This document shows positions 36,741 to 48,212 of a stretch of 64,000 nucleotides of DNA, in pieces (position 1 is the first letter of the stretch; each line of letters opens with the position of its first letter). The notes beneath the pieces are model-generated. The model was given only the letters and a program-made list of their open reading frames with translations, was not told where the DNA came from and did no database searches. The position numbers and the translations under genes are program-made. Location: positions 186,001 through 250,000 of the forward strand of contig JAEUWP010000103.1 of assembly GCA_018524725.1 (NCBI GenBank), in the 5' to 3' direction. This stretch comes from Podaxis mareebaensis (Eukaryota; Basidiomycota; Agaricomycetes; Agaricales; Agaricaceae).

Positions 36741-39700
36741 TTAGGCAGTCTTCCACCCGCACGCTTTCGACCAAAATTTCTTGATGCCTTCTACGACTAC
36801 TCGGGTGATTTTACTTAATAGAGTGATAGTCTCGTTCATGAGGCGTTCGTACAGATTCAGCGAACGTTCATCGATAGCTCGGTCGGTGGTGGTTTCCAAC
36901 ACGGATATAACTTCAGCCGTGCTCTCGCCCAAGTTGATGCTGTCCTTGTCCTCAGTATCGACCTTGACGTTGGCGTCGGCGTTGTCATTTCCATTATCAC
37001 CATCAGGGTTGCTATCATTATCATTGTACCCAACAGGAAGTGAAGGGAGCGGCTTGTCAACGTCCAACTTGCCCAAGACCGAGAAAGAGCCGGAATCATG
37101 ACCCAAAGCATCTTCAGAAGCAGGAGCACCCCGCGAATCAATCCCAGATGCGTCACCAGACCCCTTGCCAGGACCTTGATTAGAGCCAGTACCAAGGGAC
37201 TCCGAAACCCCGAAATCAACTGTCGTAGCATCCGTCTCTTCCCCTTCACCCTCAACACCGGACCCAAGACCAAGAGAAGAGGGAGCGATAGTCTCGGCCG
37301 TCGAACTGCTTCTATTGTTATTGTTGGCCGCGGTCGTGGGCGCCAGTAACATGGTGGCGTCGCCGGGGGTGTGGAACCCAATGATAGAGTCGACCTTGAT
37401 CATGGCGAGTTTGGCGACCCGGTGGATGACCTTTTGCCGGGGAGGGGAGGTAAGCACAGGAGCTTGGTCCACGATAGGAGTAACGACCTCGGACTCGAGT
37501 TTTGGCCGTTCTTCCTCGTGCTGCAGAGGGATTATCATCGAACTCGAGGTTGATGTTATCTCCGACTTGGATTCCGAGGTCGACTTCGGTTTGGGATTGA
37601 GCGTTGAGACAGGACTTTGACCTTGATCAATCGGGGTCTCGGCTCCATTCCCGACAGAAGCAGGAGTCCGGGGATCTTTCAGACCAATAATATCTTCAAA
37701 GTGGCCCTCCTTGACGCTCAACATGCTCCACCGAAAGCCTGAACCCTTCACGACTTGACAGTCTCGGGCCTCCCGCCCAAACAAAGCTCGATCAAGCTCA
37801 GGTTCCTCGACAATCGTTGGTCCGCAAATTGAATTGTCTTTGTCGAAGGGCGGGACGAACACGCTTCCGGAATAGTTGAGCGTGACACTACCGATTTGGC
37901 TGAAGGATGTCTCCAGGAGCGCATGCAACGATGGACTGCGGTCAAACGGGAAGTAGAATCCATCCTCTTCGGGGCTCATCGTGTCTACCTCGTCGATAGA
38001 AGGCTCATAATTCGGCATGTTGGATCCGTAGAAGAAGTAGTTGGGCATGGGAGCCCGGTTCTCGGGATATTTGGGGCCGATCTCGATCAAGTCGCGTTTG
38101 GTGAGTGTGTTTGGCATGTTCTTGGTATCGAATGGCTGAGGGATATAAGGCGCTAGTGGAGACGTCAGCACCCTTGCAAAGGATATCAAAGCAGAAAACT
38201 CACGGGCCAGCCTACCCTCGTAGACATCCACAATATCCCTAAAGGCACAAGCGTTGGTATTTTATGTAGAGTATGTATGCACCACAACTTACAGGTCATC
38301 GAAAATTGGATGGCAGAAGAGCTCAGGCGCAGCAACGCGCTCGTCTTTATGTCTTTGAAGGAGCTAGGAAGAGATTGTAACAGGGAAGAACACAAAGCAC
38401 AAGAAACCTTACCTCGCGAATGAACGATTGTACCTGAGCATCCGTAGTGACACTGAAGTGAACCCTCTCGACGCCAGCATTTTGAGCCAACCACTCATAC
38501 TCCAAGCATGGCCATGGATGCTAGGGCTCGTCAGCAATTTTGACTGTACCGATGGAGGTATACGTACTGTGCCTTCAAAGAGGTTAAAACATGTAGCGCC
38601 GACAGACCACCAATCAGCCTTGAAGCCGTAGTACTCGTCATTGAGGACTTCAGGTGCCATGTACGCTGTTGTACCTGCATAGCCCCGGATGGCAGGCTCG
38701 CCGTTAACGATACAGCTGTCCTCATCAATAGCGTGATCAAGGAAATCTACAGCAAGGCCCAGATCGCCTAGGCAGATATGACCATCAGCCTTGATGAAGA
38801 TATTGCTCGGTTTTATGTCGCGGTGTAAAATGAAATTTTGGTGAAGGAAAAAGACGGCGGCACACTGGCCCAGGTGTCAGTCTCGATTTTGGTCAGCAAG
38901 AGGGAAAACAAACGAGCTCAGCCGCGTAGGTGCGGGCAGCCGAAACCGAGAAGTGACCATGAGCTCTCAATAAGCCCTCTAAGTCCCCACCGGGGTGACA
39001 TTCCTGTAACAATATCAGTGTCTGAACTACTCAAGCGGTGATCAACTCACGGTAATGAGGTAGAAATTCTTCCTATCGTGGAAACTGCCCTCAAGTTGGA
39101 GTAAGAACCAGTTCCCTCTTAGTCGCTTCAACAACCTCTGCTCCCGCAAGATATCGTTGTATCTGACATAGCGATTCTTGATCATAACCTTGACGGCGTA
39201 CACCATCAATTCTGCCTCCTCCTTGGTTTCCGAGCCTCCGGGCAGACCTTGCGCGAGATAGACCACTCCTTGGCCACCCACACCCAGCATCTTCCTGAAG
39301 GTAAGACCACGGACTCGCATTTCTTTCGGCGCTTCCAGCTCCTCTAGATCAAGTTGGTAATGCTGAACGAAGCTGCCACTGTCCAAAGCCGGAAAACCGT
39401 TGAGGGCAGCCTTCCCGAGCGCATCCATAGGTTCTATTGGAGCAGGGGCAGGCTTAGACAGGACCTCAGAGAAACGCGGGACTGGCTTGCGGCGGACTTT
39501 GAAGGAAGGCTTGTGGACATTCTTCTTGGGGGTAGCGTGCTTTGCGACCTTGGGAGCTTTCAGCTTGAAGGGGAAAACCTCATTTTTGAAAGGCCGGAGA
39601 GGCTGACGAGCGAGCCTGCGGGGAGGGCCTGAACCTCCGACTTTAATCGAACGGTCTGTGGGGTTGCCGAGCCGCTCTTGGAAGTGGCGATACGGATCCA

Positions 39701-40309
39701 TCCCCCCAAGAAGGACATGCTCGAAGCAAGAGTCCTGAAGAAGAGTGAGGAAAGTTCAGATCTTATAATCACAGCTCCCACCTCGTGATGGCCGTTCTCG
39801 CGGACGACTGGATGTTCCTCGACAGGCTCCACAGCAATCAGCGAGGGATTGGTGAACTGACCCTCAGCCATATCCTGTGTGTAGAAGTGGACGTAGTCCT
39901 TGACCTAAGGGTTCGGTTAGAATGTCTCAACCTTACGAGGGGTGGCTGACCTCGGCTGCGTTGCGTTCACTGTCATCTTCAACGACGGCGGGGACCCCAA
40001 CCTTAGGCACCTCTTCTTTCAGCTTTACCGTGCAAATCTCCTTGGGCTTGACTTCCTTGTCCTTGTTGGCGGAAGCGGTTCCCCTGCCGAGTGCAGAGAC
40101 GGAACTGAAAGCGTTCCAAAGCTCCTACAATGGCGGGTGAAGGGCTCAATTACAACGACTAAGAGCATGAGAGAATGTGAGATTACCATTTGAGCAATGG
40201 CGTTCTCAATCTCCTCTAATTCCTTAGTCGATAGCTGACCACCCTGGGACATGGAAGGAAAAGATATCTTGGCGAAATCCACTCCAGAGTGAATGGCCGT
40301 GGTGTGCAT
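36741..40309 (-). CDS. Ser/Thr protein kinase (AGC-like) with long acidic disordered C-terminal extension
   Basis: Minus-strand gene starting at ATG 40309 (or 40252). The N-terminal region is charged, then basic (APKVAKHATPKKNVHKPSF). Kinase domain: KMLGVGGQGVVYLAQGLPGG (Gly loop), YAVKVMIKNRYVRYNDILRE (Lys), FILHRDIKPSNIFIKADGHI (catalytic loop), CLGDLGLAVDFLDHA (DLG in place of DFG), an inserted acidic loop, YAGTTAYMAPEVLNDEYYGF and ADWWSVGATCFNLFEGT. After the domain comes PYIPQPFDTKNMPNTLTKRD and an AGC-tail-like FYFPFDRSPSLHALLE. About 300 residues of Ser/Thr/Asp/Asn-rich sequence follow, ending in a short helix VVVEGIKKFWSKACGWKTA. About seven introns. Substrate and pathway are not identifiable. 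Confidence 0.85.
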
Positions 40310-42330
40310 TCTTGGATATGCGTTCTTGTTGTATTGTGATTGGGTGCGAGGATATGTGATGAGCGAGCAATAGATTGAAAATAAGGCTCGTCTGGGATCG
40401 AAAAGAGCCTTTTATTCCGCAAAACGGAACGGCCCAACAACGCCAACATGATTCACGGCAGCCTCCCGGACGATCTTGAGTGGCTGGCAGTCCCCAAGTC
40501 CGCCTAATTAGGATATAGCAGACTCAGCCAAATGACGGAGGCGGATACGAAAGCCAAATACCAGGAGCAGAGCAGTGAAACGGACCAAACCTAGTCCCAA
40601 AGTATCAAAAAGACTTTGGAACCCCCGAGATATGACATCGATAGGGTCAAAGCGGCGGTACCGGTGCGCCAAACGGCCAAAATGTCATAATAACACCAAG
40701 AGATATATAGTTCACGGAGTGCGCGAGGCGAGTTGTGCTTGGTGACCGATAGTACTGTATATCGATGATACGTAGGAAGCCAGACTCTGATCCTGGCCAA
40801 GAGGGCGTGAGGCAAGTTGTTTATCTTTGTTGTGCATTAGCATACCACGCACCAAACTCCGAGCGTGTATTCTAAGCCGCCTATCCATATGTTTACCAAC
40901 TACTTTTTATTTTCAACGCCATGACTACTATTATGCAGGTCGCACGGGCTATCCGTAAGCACCCGTCCATTCATCACTTAGATCTGTCCGTTTTGTCCTC
41001 GCACACATTGCTGCATTTATCCTCACGAAGGTCTTTTTGCCGTCTTTTTACCCGGGTTGCTTCTGGTCGCCTTATACCCACCCCTGTCATCCGTGTTTAT
41101 GCTACCCTCGAGTTTGTTCTCGTCCTTTCATTCTGACGTCGTCACGATCCATACCACTGACACACTATCTACGCTGGACTTTCCAGTCCCAAATATACAA
41201 GACACCTCTAATACTGCGTCCGCTCGTAAAATAGCCACATATCCGTCATACAGTGTTCTATATGCAGCCCCAGGCCAGTTCTAATTCTCGCCCTTTTCGC
41301 CGTTGATGTCATCCCTGACCACCTTCTCACCCCACTTCCGATTCCTTCGTTTCCCTTCTTTCCCCTTTTAATTTTAATATTTTTTCGCCGACATCTTTTT
41401 CCGATCCTCCTCTTTTGCGTCCTGGCTTCCTCTCTATCATCTACCTAAACATCAAAACAAACAAACTTTCAGCGTTGTTCTGCATCGGTCCCTGTCTCTA
41501 TCACTGATCGCACCCTGGTGCCTCTAAGAATCATGATCCGCTAGTTTTTCGGATGGGCCTCGGTGAACGACATGGAAGTGGCTAATAATAGGTCCTAGAA
41601 GAAAGCGCTGCCAGCAAGTTACTCTGATCATGACATGTATGACACGGAAGCCCAGTCGCAAGGTGACATGATTCGGAGTTGAGGACAACTGGAGGATTGG
41701 CCATTTGGCTGGGAGACCGGAGGAACCCATCTCCGCCTATGAGTGATTTTTTGAATCACAAGCAATGCTACGAATGGGATTGCCTCTAGTTGACTTTATG
41801 AATGGTACAGTAGCACAATTCTTGCGGGAATCGGTCAAACTAACAATATGGCTGGGATGTAAAATCGGAAAGTAATGCCGGCTGATGAGTGCTCGAGTGA
41901 TGGCGTTCCGTTCAAGCGAGTGGCGTACGGATGGCGCAAGACGTGTGGGCTTGAGAGGACCTGTAATCTTTCCTCTTACTTCCATCAGTGTCAGGCAGTA
42001 AGCGTGTATGACCGCCGCTGACGGCCCTACCGACCAACCCACAAGCAACCTTCATTGAGCGTTTTTTTTTCTTTTTTGTAATGGAAGCTCGGACCCAGGG
42101 CAGTGAAAAGCCATGTCTAAGCACAGGCAATGCTCAGAACCCGGACGAGCTGTGTTCAAGCAGTGCCTACACTACGACGGCCGCCGGTATTAAACCCAGC
42201 CTCAGGAAAGGGGGAACCGCAGGGTCACCGTAACTTGATGCCTTTGCCTTGTTGATCCTTTTACAGCATCCAAATTTAGGTTGTTCGATTGCTGAACCCC
42301 GGTTATACATGTGGAGAAGGCGGGGCTTGA
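40310..42330. other. Large intergenic region with a pyrimidine-rich, promoter-like stretch
   Basis: About 2 kb upstream of both flanking genes (kinase on minus, F-box on plus). The stretch 41285-41520 is strongly CT-rich with T runs (ttttaattttaatatttttt), like a core promoter, and is followed by an acaaacaaactttcag sequence. It could start a long spliced 5' UTR of the F-box gene or a non-coding transcript. No convincing exon was found. Confidence 0.4.
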
Positions 42331-44562
42331 ATGCATTTCATGATCCATCACCATACATATACCGCGGCACCCTCGAGACCTACGACTTCCTTACTCCTCT
42401 TCTCAAATATGCCTCATCCCTCAGTCTCAACTCTACAGTCGTATTCATACTCCCATCCAGAACCTCTCCATATCACCTGCCCTTCGACAGTCATGGGTGT
42501 CCCTGTGGAGCCAATTGCTAATGCTGCACACGTGAACGTCCGTCCTAGAAGGTTGCTGGGCGTCGGAGAGATATGGGCGGCCGTTAGATCAGGGGCATGG
42601 TACCCGGATGGATGGGAGGATCCAGAGGTGGCGGCTCAGCTGTTGGTCGATGCCGATGCTGCCGACAGGGTTCGGGATACGGCGACTTTTATTGTTGAGA
42701 GGTTTGACAAGTCGCGGACAACGGAGATGGAGCCGCTAGGCGCCAAGGCGCCCAAATTGTCAGACATCGTCGAGCTCAACAAGGACATTCTGGACTACTC
42801 TATCCCAGAACTGAGGTGCATCCTCGCAGCTCTACAATCCCTTTCCTCCCCCTGGAGAAAGCTCCCAGCCGAACTCCTCATCGAGATATTCTCTTGGTGT
42901 ATTCAACCAAATACCGCCTTTAGTACCTCACAAGCTCCCCTCCTTCTTACCAAAATCTGCTCGAGATGGTACAACGTCAGTGCCAATACCCCTTGTCTCT
43001 GGACGTCTTTGGTCCTCACCGGCAACTTCTTAATCCGTGAAGAAGCGGATCTTCACGCCGCTACACTATTTGAAAAAACGTGGCGGGGCAAACCTGGACT
43101 TGGGCCCAATACAGCAGCTTTCATGTCTCTGATCCTCCATCGTTCCCGTGCCCTGCCATTCTCCCTCTCCTCTCACTCTGGTATCCTCCATGCACCTGAT
43201 ACGAGGCGCTTATTCTACGAGCACGTCTCTCGGTCTAAGGGTCTCGCACTCCTTTTCCCAGAATCTGACGACTGGTACTCTCCCCCTCCACCAGTAAACC
43301 TAGATCCTTTCGTAGCACCTCTCCTCGAAACTCTCGATATCTACGCCTTACAAGTCCGCAGCCCGCCGTTTATCTCTCAAGGAAAGAATTGGAGTGCGCC
43401 TTTCATGGATCTCATCCAATCCTGCGCTCCGAAACTCCGAAGACTCAACTTCGTCATGTATGGTGCCCCTGCATGGCCTAACTTCAACTCCGGCCACACC
43501 TGGAACAAACTAACCCACATAACATGGCGACCTACCATTCCTGACACAGAACTCATCAAACTCTTCCACTCAGCGCCAAATCTAGTTTACGCCTCATTTC
43601 CGGGTATACTCCCCCGTTTGGGAAATTATGCCAGTAATTCTTCGGCAGAGGCTCTGCGACAGCAGAGTCCTGTGGTGCTGAAGAACCTCGACACGCTGGT
43701 TGTTGGCATGTTGGATATGACGACAGTGTTTGATGCGATTACGACGCCTAACCTTCGGCATTTGGTTCACCTGGCACCTTCGAACGAGGATAAGCGCGCC
43801 ATGATTGGGTTTTTCCGACGTTCGGCATGCCGACTCGAAACGCTATATATGTACCATGCGTCATACCACTGGTATACAGATCTCTTAGATGTTTGGGAGA
43901 GCGTAGAAGGCGGTGGCGACACGGGTTCCTCGGGAGAGAAACGGATGGGGAAGGAGAAGGGACATCTCAAAGCGTTGCTGGTTACGGATGCGCACCCAGA
44001 CCATGTTCTGCTTTCGGACGAAATTATGGAAAAGCTGACATGGAGGCCACAGCAAATGTGGAGGGATGATGCCGACCTCGCCGCTGATGGCAACAATCCA
44101 AATGTTACAGGAGGAGGTAATGATGACGGAGACAACGTCCTGTTCCCAGGACTGGAGTATCTGTCATTCTATGATGTAGGATCTACGGCATCGAGGAAGC
44201 TTCCAATGATGCTGCGCTCTCGGACTGCCGCTTCTCCGAATCCTACTGTCGAACTCCGAACGGCTTCGACTTCGATCGCGAAGCTGAAGATGTTTGAAAC
44301 TTGGCATCAATATACAGGTTTGAATGATGTCAGTTACGCGGATTGGGAGGAGGTGGAGAGGTTGCGGGATGAGGGGTTGGTCCTCAGGTTGTTCCAGTCG
44401 AGTGACTCGGGGTCGTGTATGACCGACGCAGAAAGGGTGCTGTTGAAGCAGTATATGGAGGAGGGTTTGGTTGTGAGAGATTATCTGCACGACATTGGAC
44501 AATTCGCACCGATCCCGCTGCGGGAAGTTAGGGTCGGTGTGAATTCTGGATCCACCGAATAA
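42331..44562 (+). CDS. F-box protein (basidiomycete F-box/LRR-like type)
   Basis: Intronless 743-codon frame. An F-box-like motif lies at about residues 172-225 (SPWRKLPAELLIEIFSWCI, then LLLTKICSRWYNVSANTPCL and WTSLVL). Downstream is a weakly repetitive leucine-rich region (PLLETLDIYALQV, CAPKLRRLNFVMYGAPAW, LIKLFHSAPNLVYASF, LKNLDTLVVGML), typical of the expanded Agaricomycete F-box family. It would be a substrate adaptor for SCF ubiquitin ligases. The coiled region EMEPLGAKAPKLSDIVELN before the F-box is common in this family. The true start may be a later Met (42409 or 42493), since the first 55 residues are low-complexity. The target is unknown. Confidence 0.83.
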   Translation: MHFMIHHHTYTAAPSRPTTSLLLFSNMPHPSVSTLQSYSYSHPEPLHITCPSTVMGVPVEPIANAAHVNVRPRRLLGVGEIWAAVRSGAWYPDGWEDPEVAAQLLVDADAADRVRDTATFIVERFDKSRTTEMEPLGAKAPKLSDIVELNKDILDYSIPELRCILAALQSLSSPWRKLPAELLIEIFSWCIQPNTAFSTSQAPLLLTKICSRWYNVSANTPCLWTSLVLTGNFLIREEADLHAATLFEKTWRGKPGLGPNTAAFMSLILHRSRALPFSLSSHSGILHAPDTRRLFYEHVSRSKGLALLFPESDDWYSPPPPVNLDPFVAPLLETLDIYALQVRSPPFISQGKNWSAPFMDLIQSCAPKLRRLNFVMYGAPAWPNFNSGHTWNKLTHITWRPTIPDTELIKLFHSAPNLVYASFPGILPRLGNYASNSSAEALRQQSPVVLKNLDTLVVGMLDMTTVFDAITTPNLRHLVHLAPSNEDKRAMIGFFRRSACRLETLYMYHASYHWYTDLLDVWESVEGGGDTGSSGEKRMGKEKGHLKALLVTDAHPDHVLLSDEIMEKLTWRPQQMWRDDADLAADGNNPNVTGGGNDDGDNVLFPGLEYLSFYDVGSTASRKLPMMLRSRTAASPNPTVELRTASTSIAKLKMFETWHQYTGLNDVSYADWEEVERLRDEGLVLRLFQSSDSGSCMTDAERVLLKQYMEEGLVVRDYLHDIGQFAPIPLREVRVGVNSGSTE

Positions 44563-45780
44563 TTACGATGTTCTAACCTAGGTTCGTCCGAAGATCCATT
44601 AGCCCCAATGGACGCCTTCTTGCTTATGAAACCAGAAGATGCGTGCGTTGCTTAAGGCCTTTGTATAGAAACCGAGTCTAAAGTTATGAGCTTCTGGAAA
44701 TCCCGTAAGTGCTTTAACAGTGGCGAATCAGGGACTTTACATGGCATCGTGTACTTAAGGGTGTTCAAGCATAAGGAAGCTTAAATGGGCCAGATGTCCC
44801 GGCCTTAGCGGCTGGCTGTCGGGAAAGATGCGACAATAGCTGCGCAAACCTCATCTATGACCGTTTGGTGATGCCCAGAACAACAGTCATGTGAATGCCG
44901 ACAATCTGGCAACTGAAAGAGCCCGTAAGTAGAAGGGTTCTGATCGGAGCAGAGAGAACTTCGCTTGAAAGGTCTTCATATCTGCTTACCAAAAAGAGAA
45001 CAAAAGCCATATATGTTTAGAAAGTTGGTTAGTTTGGACGCGGGTACACAGGTCATGGGACCCGAGCAACCTCGCAACGGATATGACACGCAACATTGCG
45101 ATGATAAAGGTCATCCGGAAGTAGCATGAACCCACGGGTTGCACTGAGGTAGTACCTTCCACATCGGCTGCGGCAATCGGTGCCTAAGACATCCTCGTGT
45201 GGGATTGGACTCCAAGAATAAGATGTATCCTGATCATACTACCACCTGAATGTCAGGCATCGCAAGCTGTAAGCCCAAAGCATCCCTCAGAACCATCGGG
45301 CGATGTGGTCAATCACGCAGGCGCACTCAGGTCTTTGACGCGATCGTACTGTTACTGGTCTATATCCCATGGAGACTCGATCCTCATGCCCTGTCTGTCG
45401 GAAATACCTGAGACGTTATGGGCTTCGTTTCCTTATCAGGGTTTCAGCATGACTCGATGGGTGTCCAATTTGCGACCTGAATGCTAAGTCTTGTTTTTCT
45501 CGCTAGTCCATGAACGTGGTGGGCCAACTGGGGATATGGATCTATTTTAGTAACCCCGCCATTATGAATTATACCATCTAATTCAGAGCAGGAATGGGTC
45601 TCTGCCAAGGAAGGCAGGACTCTACGGCAACCTGGCCAGTGCCGAGTCGAATGGCTGAGAGTAAGTGGCTAGAAGGTGGCAGGCTGAATGAGGTATATAA
45701 TCGTAAAGTTCTGAAATAGAAAACAATCCCGTTCCCCAACCGACATACACCAGCAAGAGTACATTGTAAGGTAGGCTCCC
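44563..45780. other. Gene-poor region, left end of the module array
   Basis: About 1.2 kb after the F-box gene. Nothing recognisable; open frames are short and scattered. A TATA box close to the right edge is listed separately. Confidence 0.4.
45694..45700 (+). promoter_or_regulatory. TATA box before module gene A
   Basis: TATATAA about 81 bp before the ATG of the small spliced gene at 45781, consistent with a core promoter. Confidence 0.45.
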
Positions 45781-46181
45781 ATGTACTCATTCAAACCCTC
45801 CGTGGTTATTTCTCAACGTGTGGCTGATGACACAAGCATTGAATACCTGAAGAAAGATTCTATGGAACCCCCGCCACTTAACAACCGTTTTATAATTCCT
45901 CTGCCCTCGGATGGGGGCGCCACATCAAACGATCTTCCGCCTCCGACGACACCACATCCCACAACTCAGTCACAGAACCAGTCAGGAAGCTTGCTCTTCC
46001 CGTCCTTCGGCCACGGCACCACTCGGAACTCACCTCAGGACGCTCAGCACACAGAGCCTTCAACTGGTGAGTTTGGCAAGGGCCATAAATGACCATGCCT
46101 TAAATTTAATATTCATTCGCAGGTTCGAGTTCAAGCCCATCTGGAGAAACTGGCGGTAGTGGACGACACTCCCAGAAATAG
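45781..46181 (+). CDS. Small proline-rich protein, module copy A (two exons, 114 residues), unknown function
   Basis: Exon 1 (45781-46066) and exon 2 (46123-46181) join in frame through a gtgagt...cgcag intron to 114 residues. Sequence: MYSFKPSVVISQRVADDTS, then the core EPPPLNNRFIIPLPSDGGA, a Pro/Thr/Gln/Ser-rich stretch, LLFPSFGHGTTRNSPQDAQ, and the end SSSSPSGETGGSGRHSQK. It has no signal peptide and no cysteine. The core PPLNNRFIIPLP recurs at about 48.0, 49.7 and 51.7 kb. I do not recognise the family. A TATA box upstream, an in-frame intron and coding-like composition support a real gene, but it could be a recently decayed one. Confidence 0.55.
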
Positions 46182-48002
46182 TCAATCCATGTGACCAGAG
46201 CCTGATGAGGTAGGGGCTTTGAAAAACGCTAGCAGAGCCCGAAGCCCAATGGCGTTCTGTCTGCGATCGCGATGGCCTATAATCGTTAGATATTGGGTTA
46301 AATATGTTGTTTGCCTGGGATTTTTCTAAAGGCGAAGTAAATGGCGCATCTGTGGTTGACAGACGATTGACAGAATATCAGTCTGAACTAAACCTTATGG
46401 CTATTCCCTACGCATACGATCTGCCCTTCAAAGACAATAAAACATCCGAAGTGGTCGACTTCCGTGTATGGACGATCATAAAAATATTTCGAGGTAATGC
46501 TTCCGGGGCCTTGCGGAGGGCCGCCTAAGCTAACTAAATACTCGCGGACGCGCACATACTTCTAGGAAAGGAAGCAGTGATGAGCTGGCCCATTACGCTG
46601 GTTCGAACCTGTAATTGCAGTTAGGGTGTACCAAGGATTAGTCTTATCGGATGTAAGACGCATAGGCACTCCTGAAGATGCTACTGCGCCGCTTAGTGAG
46701 TAGACTATAGATGGAGCAGACCATGAGTGATTTTGAGTTCTTGTCAGCATATAATATTTTGGTTAGCCTTTTGTATAATCTCCGCAGTGATATGTTCACA
46801 TTGACACCTCAATATAGGGCACTGTGTCGTCAAGCGAGGTGTTCAGAATGCCCAGGGAATTGACCATTTTAGCCGTGTACCGTGTTTTCCTACACGTGGG
46901 TTAGGGCATAGAAGTGCTTGGTTTGCAACAACAGCTGAGTTCGCGCTATGAACGGCGCCATCATACTTCTATCTCCGACCTGTCAATAATTTCTTAGAAT
47001 CTGACAGGCCCAAGAACCACATGTTCGAGGGCATGTATAACAAGTCACTGTAAGGTTGTCTCCTTGGCCGGCACTCACCGATAAAATTTACGGTAAATAG
47101 TTGCCTCAGCGGGCTAAAAGGGATGGATGTGACCTGCTATATAATATATCAACGAGGCACTCATTTCCCCCCCCTCTTAGGCGCCTTCGAGCGCTGCCAT
47201 CAGCCAGCTAAAATTGGGTTTCACGCGAGACAATGGTTATCAGCCACTGCCAGGAGCTTATTGGGCAGCCCTTGGACCACGAAACCGGTGCCCTGTGTGC
47301 TAAAGGATCCGAACGAACAAAAATGAGTTAGCTCTACTAAGTTGACATCGTTTGGAACTGCAATGAAACAATCATCGCGGGGCTGCCCCTCTAGCAAGGT
47401 GCTAGATTGTAAGAGCTTCATTATTTTATCACTAGACTAGTTTGTCAGTTCGCAACATCGTTCAGCGGAAGATCAACTTTTCCCCTGAGCAGAAATCCGG
47501 TAAGTTTGGCATGTGCCCAAGTGAGCAAGTCCCTGAGTACGGCAAAAGACGTAAAAAAAAAAGGCCGCGTGCATAAGGGAACCACGGGATAAAGTATAAA
47601 GTAGATACCCACTGAGATATCTTCTGGGACTCAGAGGATGTCGGGGAGAAGATACAGTATATAGTATGTCGATTTAGTGGGCATTCCATGGCAGATATTT
47701 CCCCGCAGCCCCACCCATTCGCATTTGTACAGATAATTGGGAAGCATGGTCCCTGGTACCTGAGCTTGAGATGTTGTGGTTAATAATATACCCTGGTCAT
47801 AACCACAGGCACTGGGAGTCCGACCAAGCTTGTATCAAGATCTCGTGCTCTTCTATGGGGCCATGGGGTTGGGTGAATGTTGATGACAGACCCCCACCTT
47901 CGAGCGTCACCGCCGGTCTAATGAATTATCTGCGAAGTCAATGCCATTAAAGTCCCTGTCAGTTCGGCTGATTGACTTGATTGATATTGCCATTCTCTTG
48001 TA
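46182..48002. other. Gene-poor region between module copies A and B
   Basis: About 1.8 kb without a convincing gene. The segment ccccgcagcccca at about 47701 and the following 65 bp match sequence at 51377 upstream of copy D. This shows that the duplicated unit extends at least 300 bp upstream of the module. Confidence 0.45.
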
Positions 48003-48212
48003 GGCGTTTCCCTTAGACAGAAGCCCACTATCAATGGCAGATTCACCATTTCTCTTGCCCCCGAGCTTTTGCCGCTGAACAAGAATATTCACCTCCCACC
48101 AATTCTATTTGAAAAGGAGAGTGGGAATAGCCCAGACGGCAGCACATATACGACCAATATGGGAGGCGATCACAACTGTGTGCGGACCACATCAATACAA
48201 AATAACTCTTGA
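48003..48212 (+). pseudogene. Decayed module copy B
   Basis: After an acceptor-like cattctcttgtag, the frame reads VSLRQKPTINGRFTISLAPE, then LLPLNKNIHLPPILFEKESG, then NSPDGSTYTTNMGGDHN before a stop at 48210-48212. This aligns with copy D (ALSNRFVIPLPPELSPLNGN, then IRLPPVPFEADTGN). Relative to copy D the acceptor junction is shifted by indels, and no matching first exon was found, so I call it a pseudogene. Confidence 0.6.

Noticed and set aside
42331..44562. Minus-strand open frames inside the F-box gene (for example 43767-44135)
   Set aside because: Shadows of the long intronless plus-strand coding region; no family resemblance.
46590..46625. ggttcgaacc resembling a tRNA B box
   Set aside because: No A box at the right distance upstream and no pairing acceptor stem can be formed.
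48003..48212. Module copy B as an intact gene
   Set aside because: Indels next to the acceptor relative to copy D and no compatible first exon; called a pseudogene.
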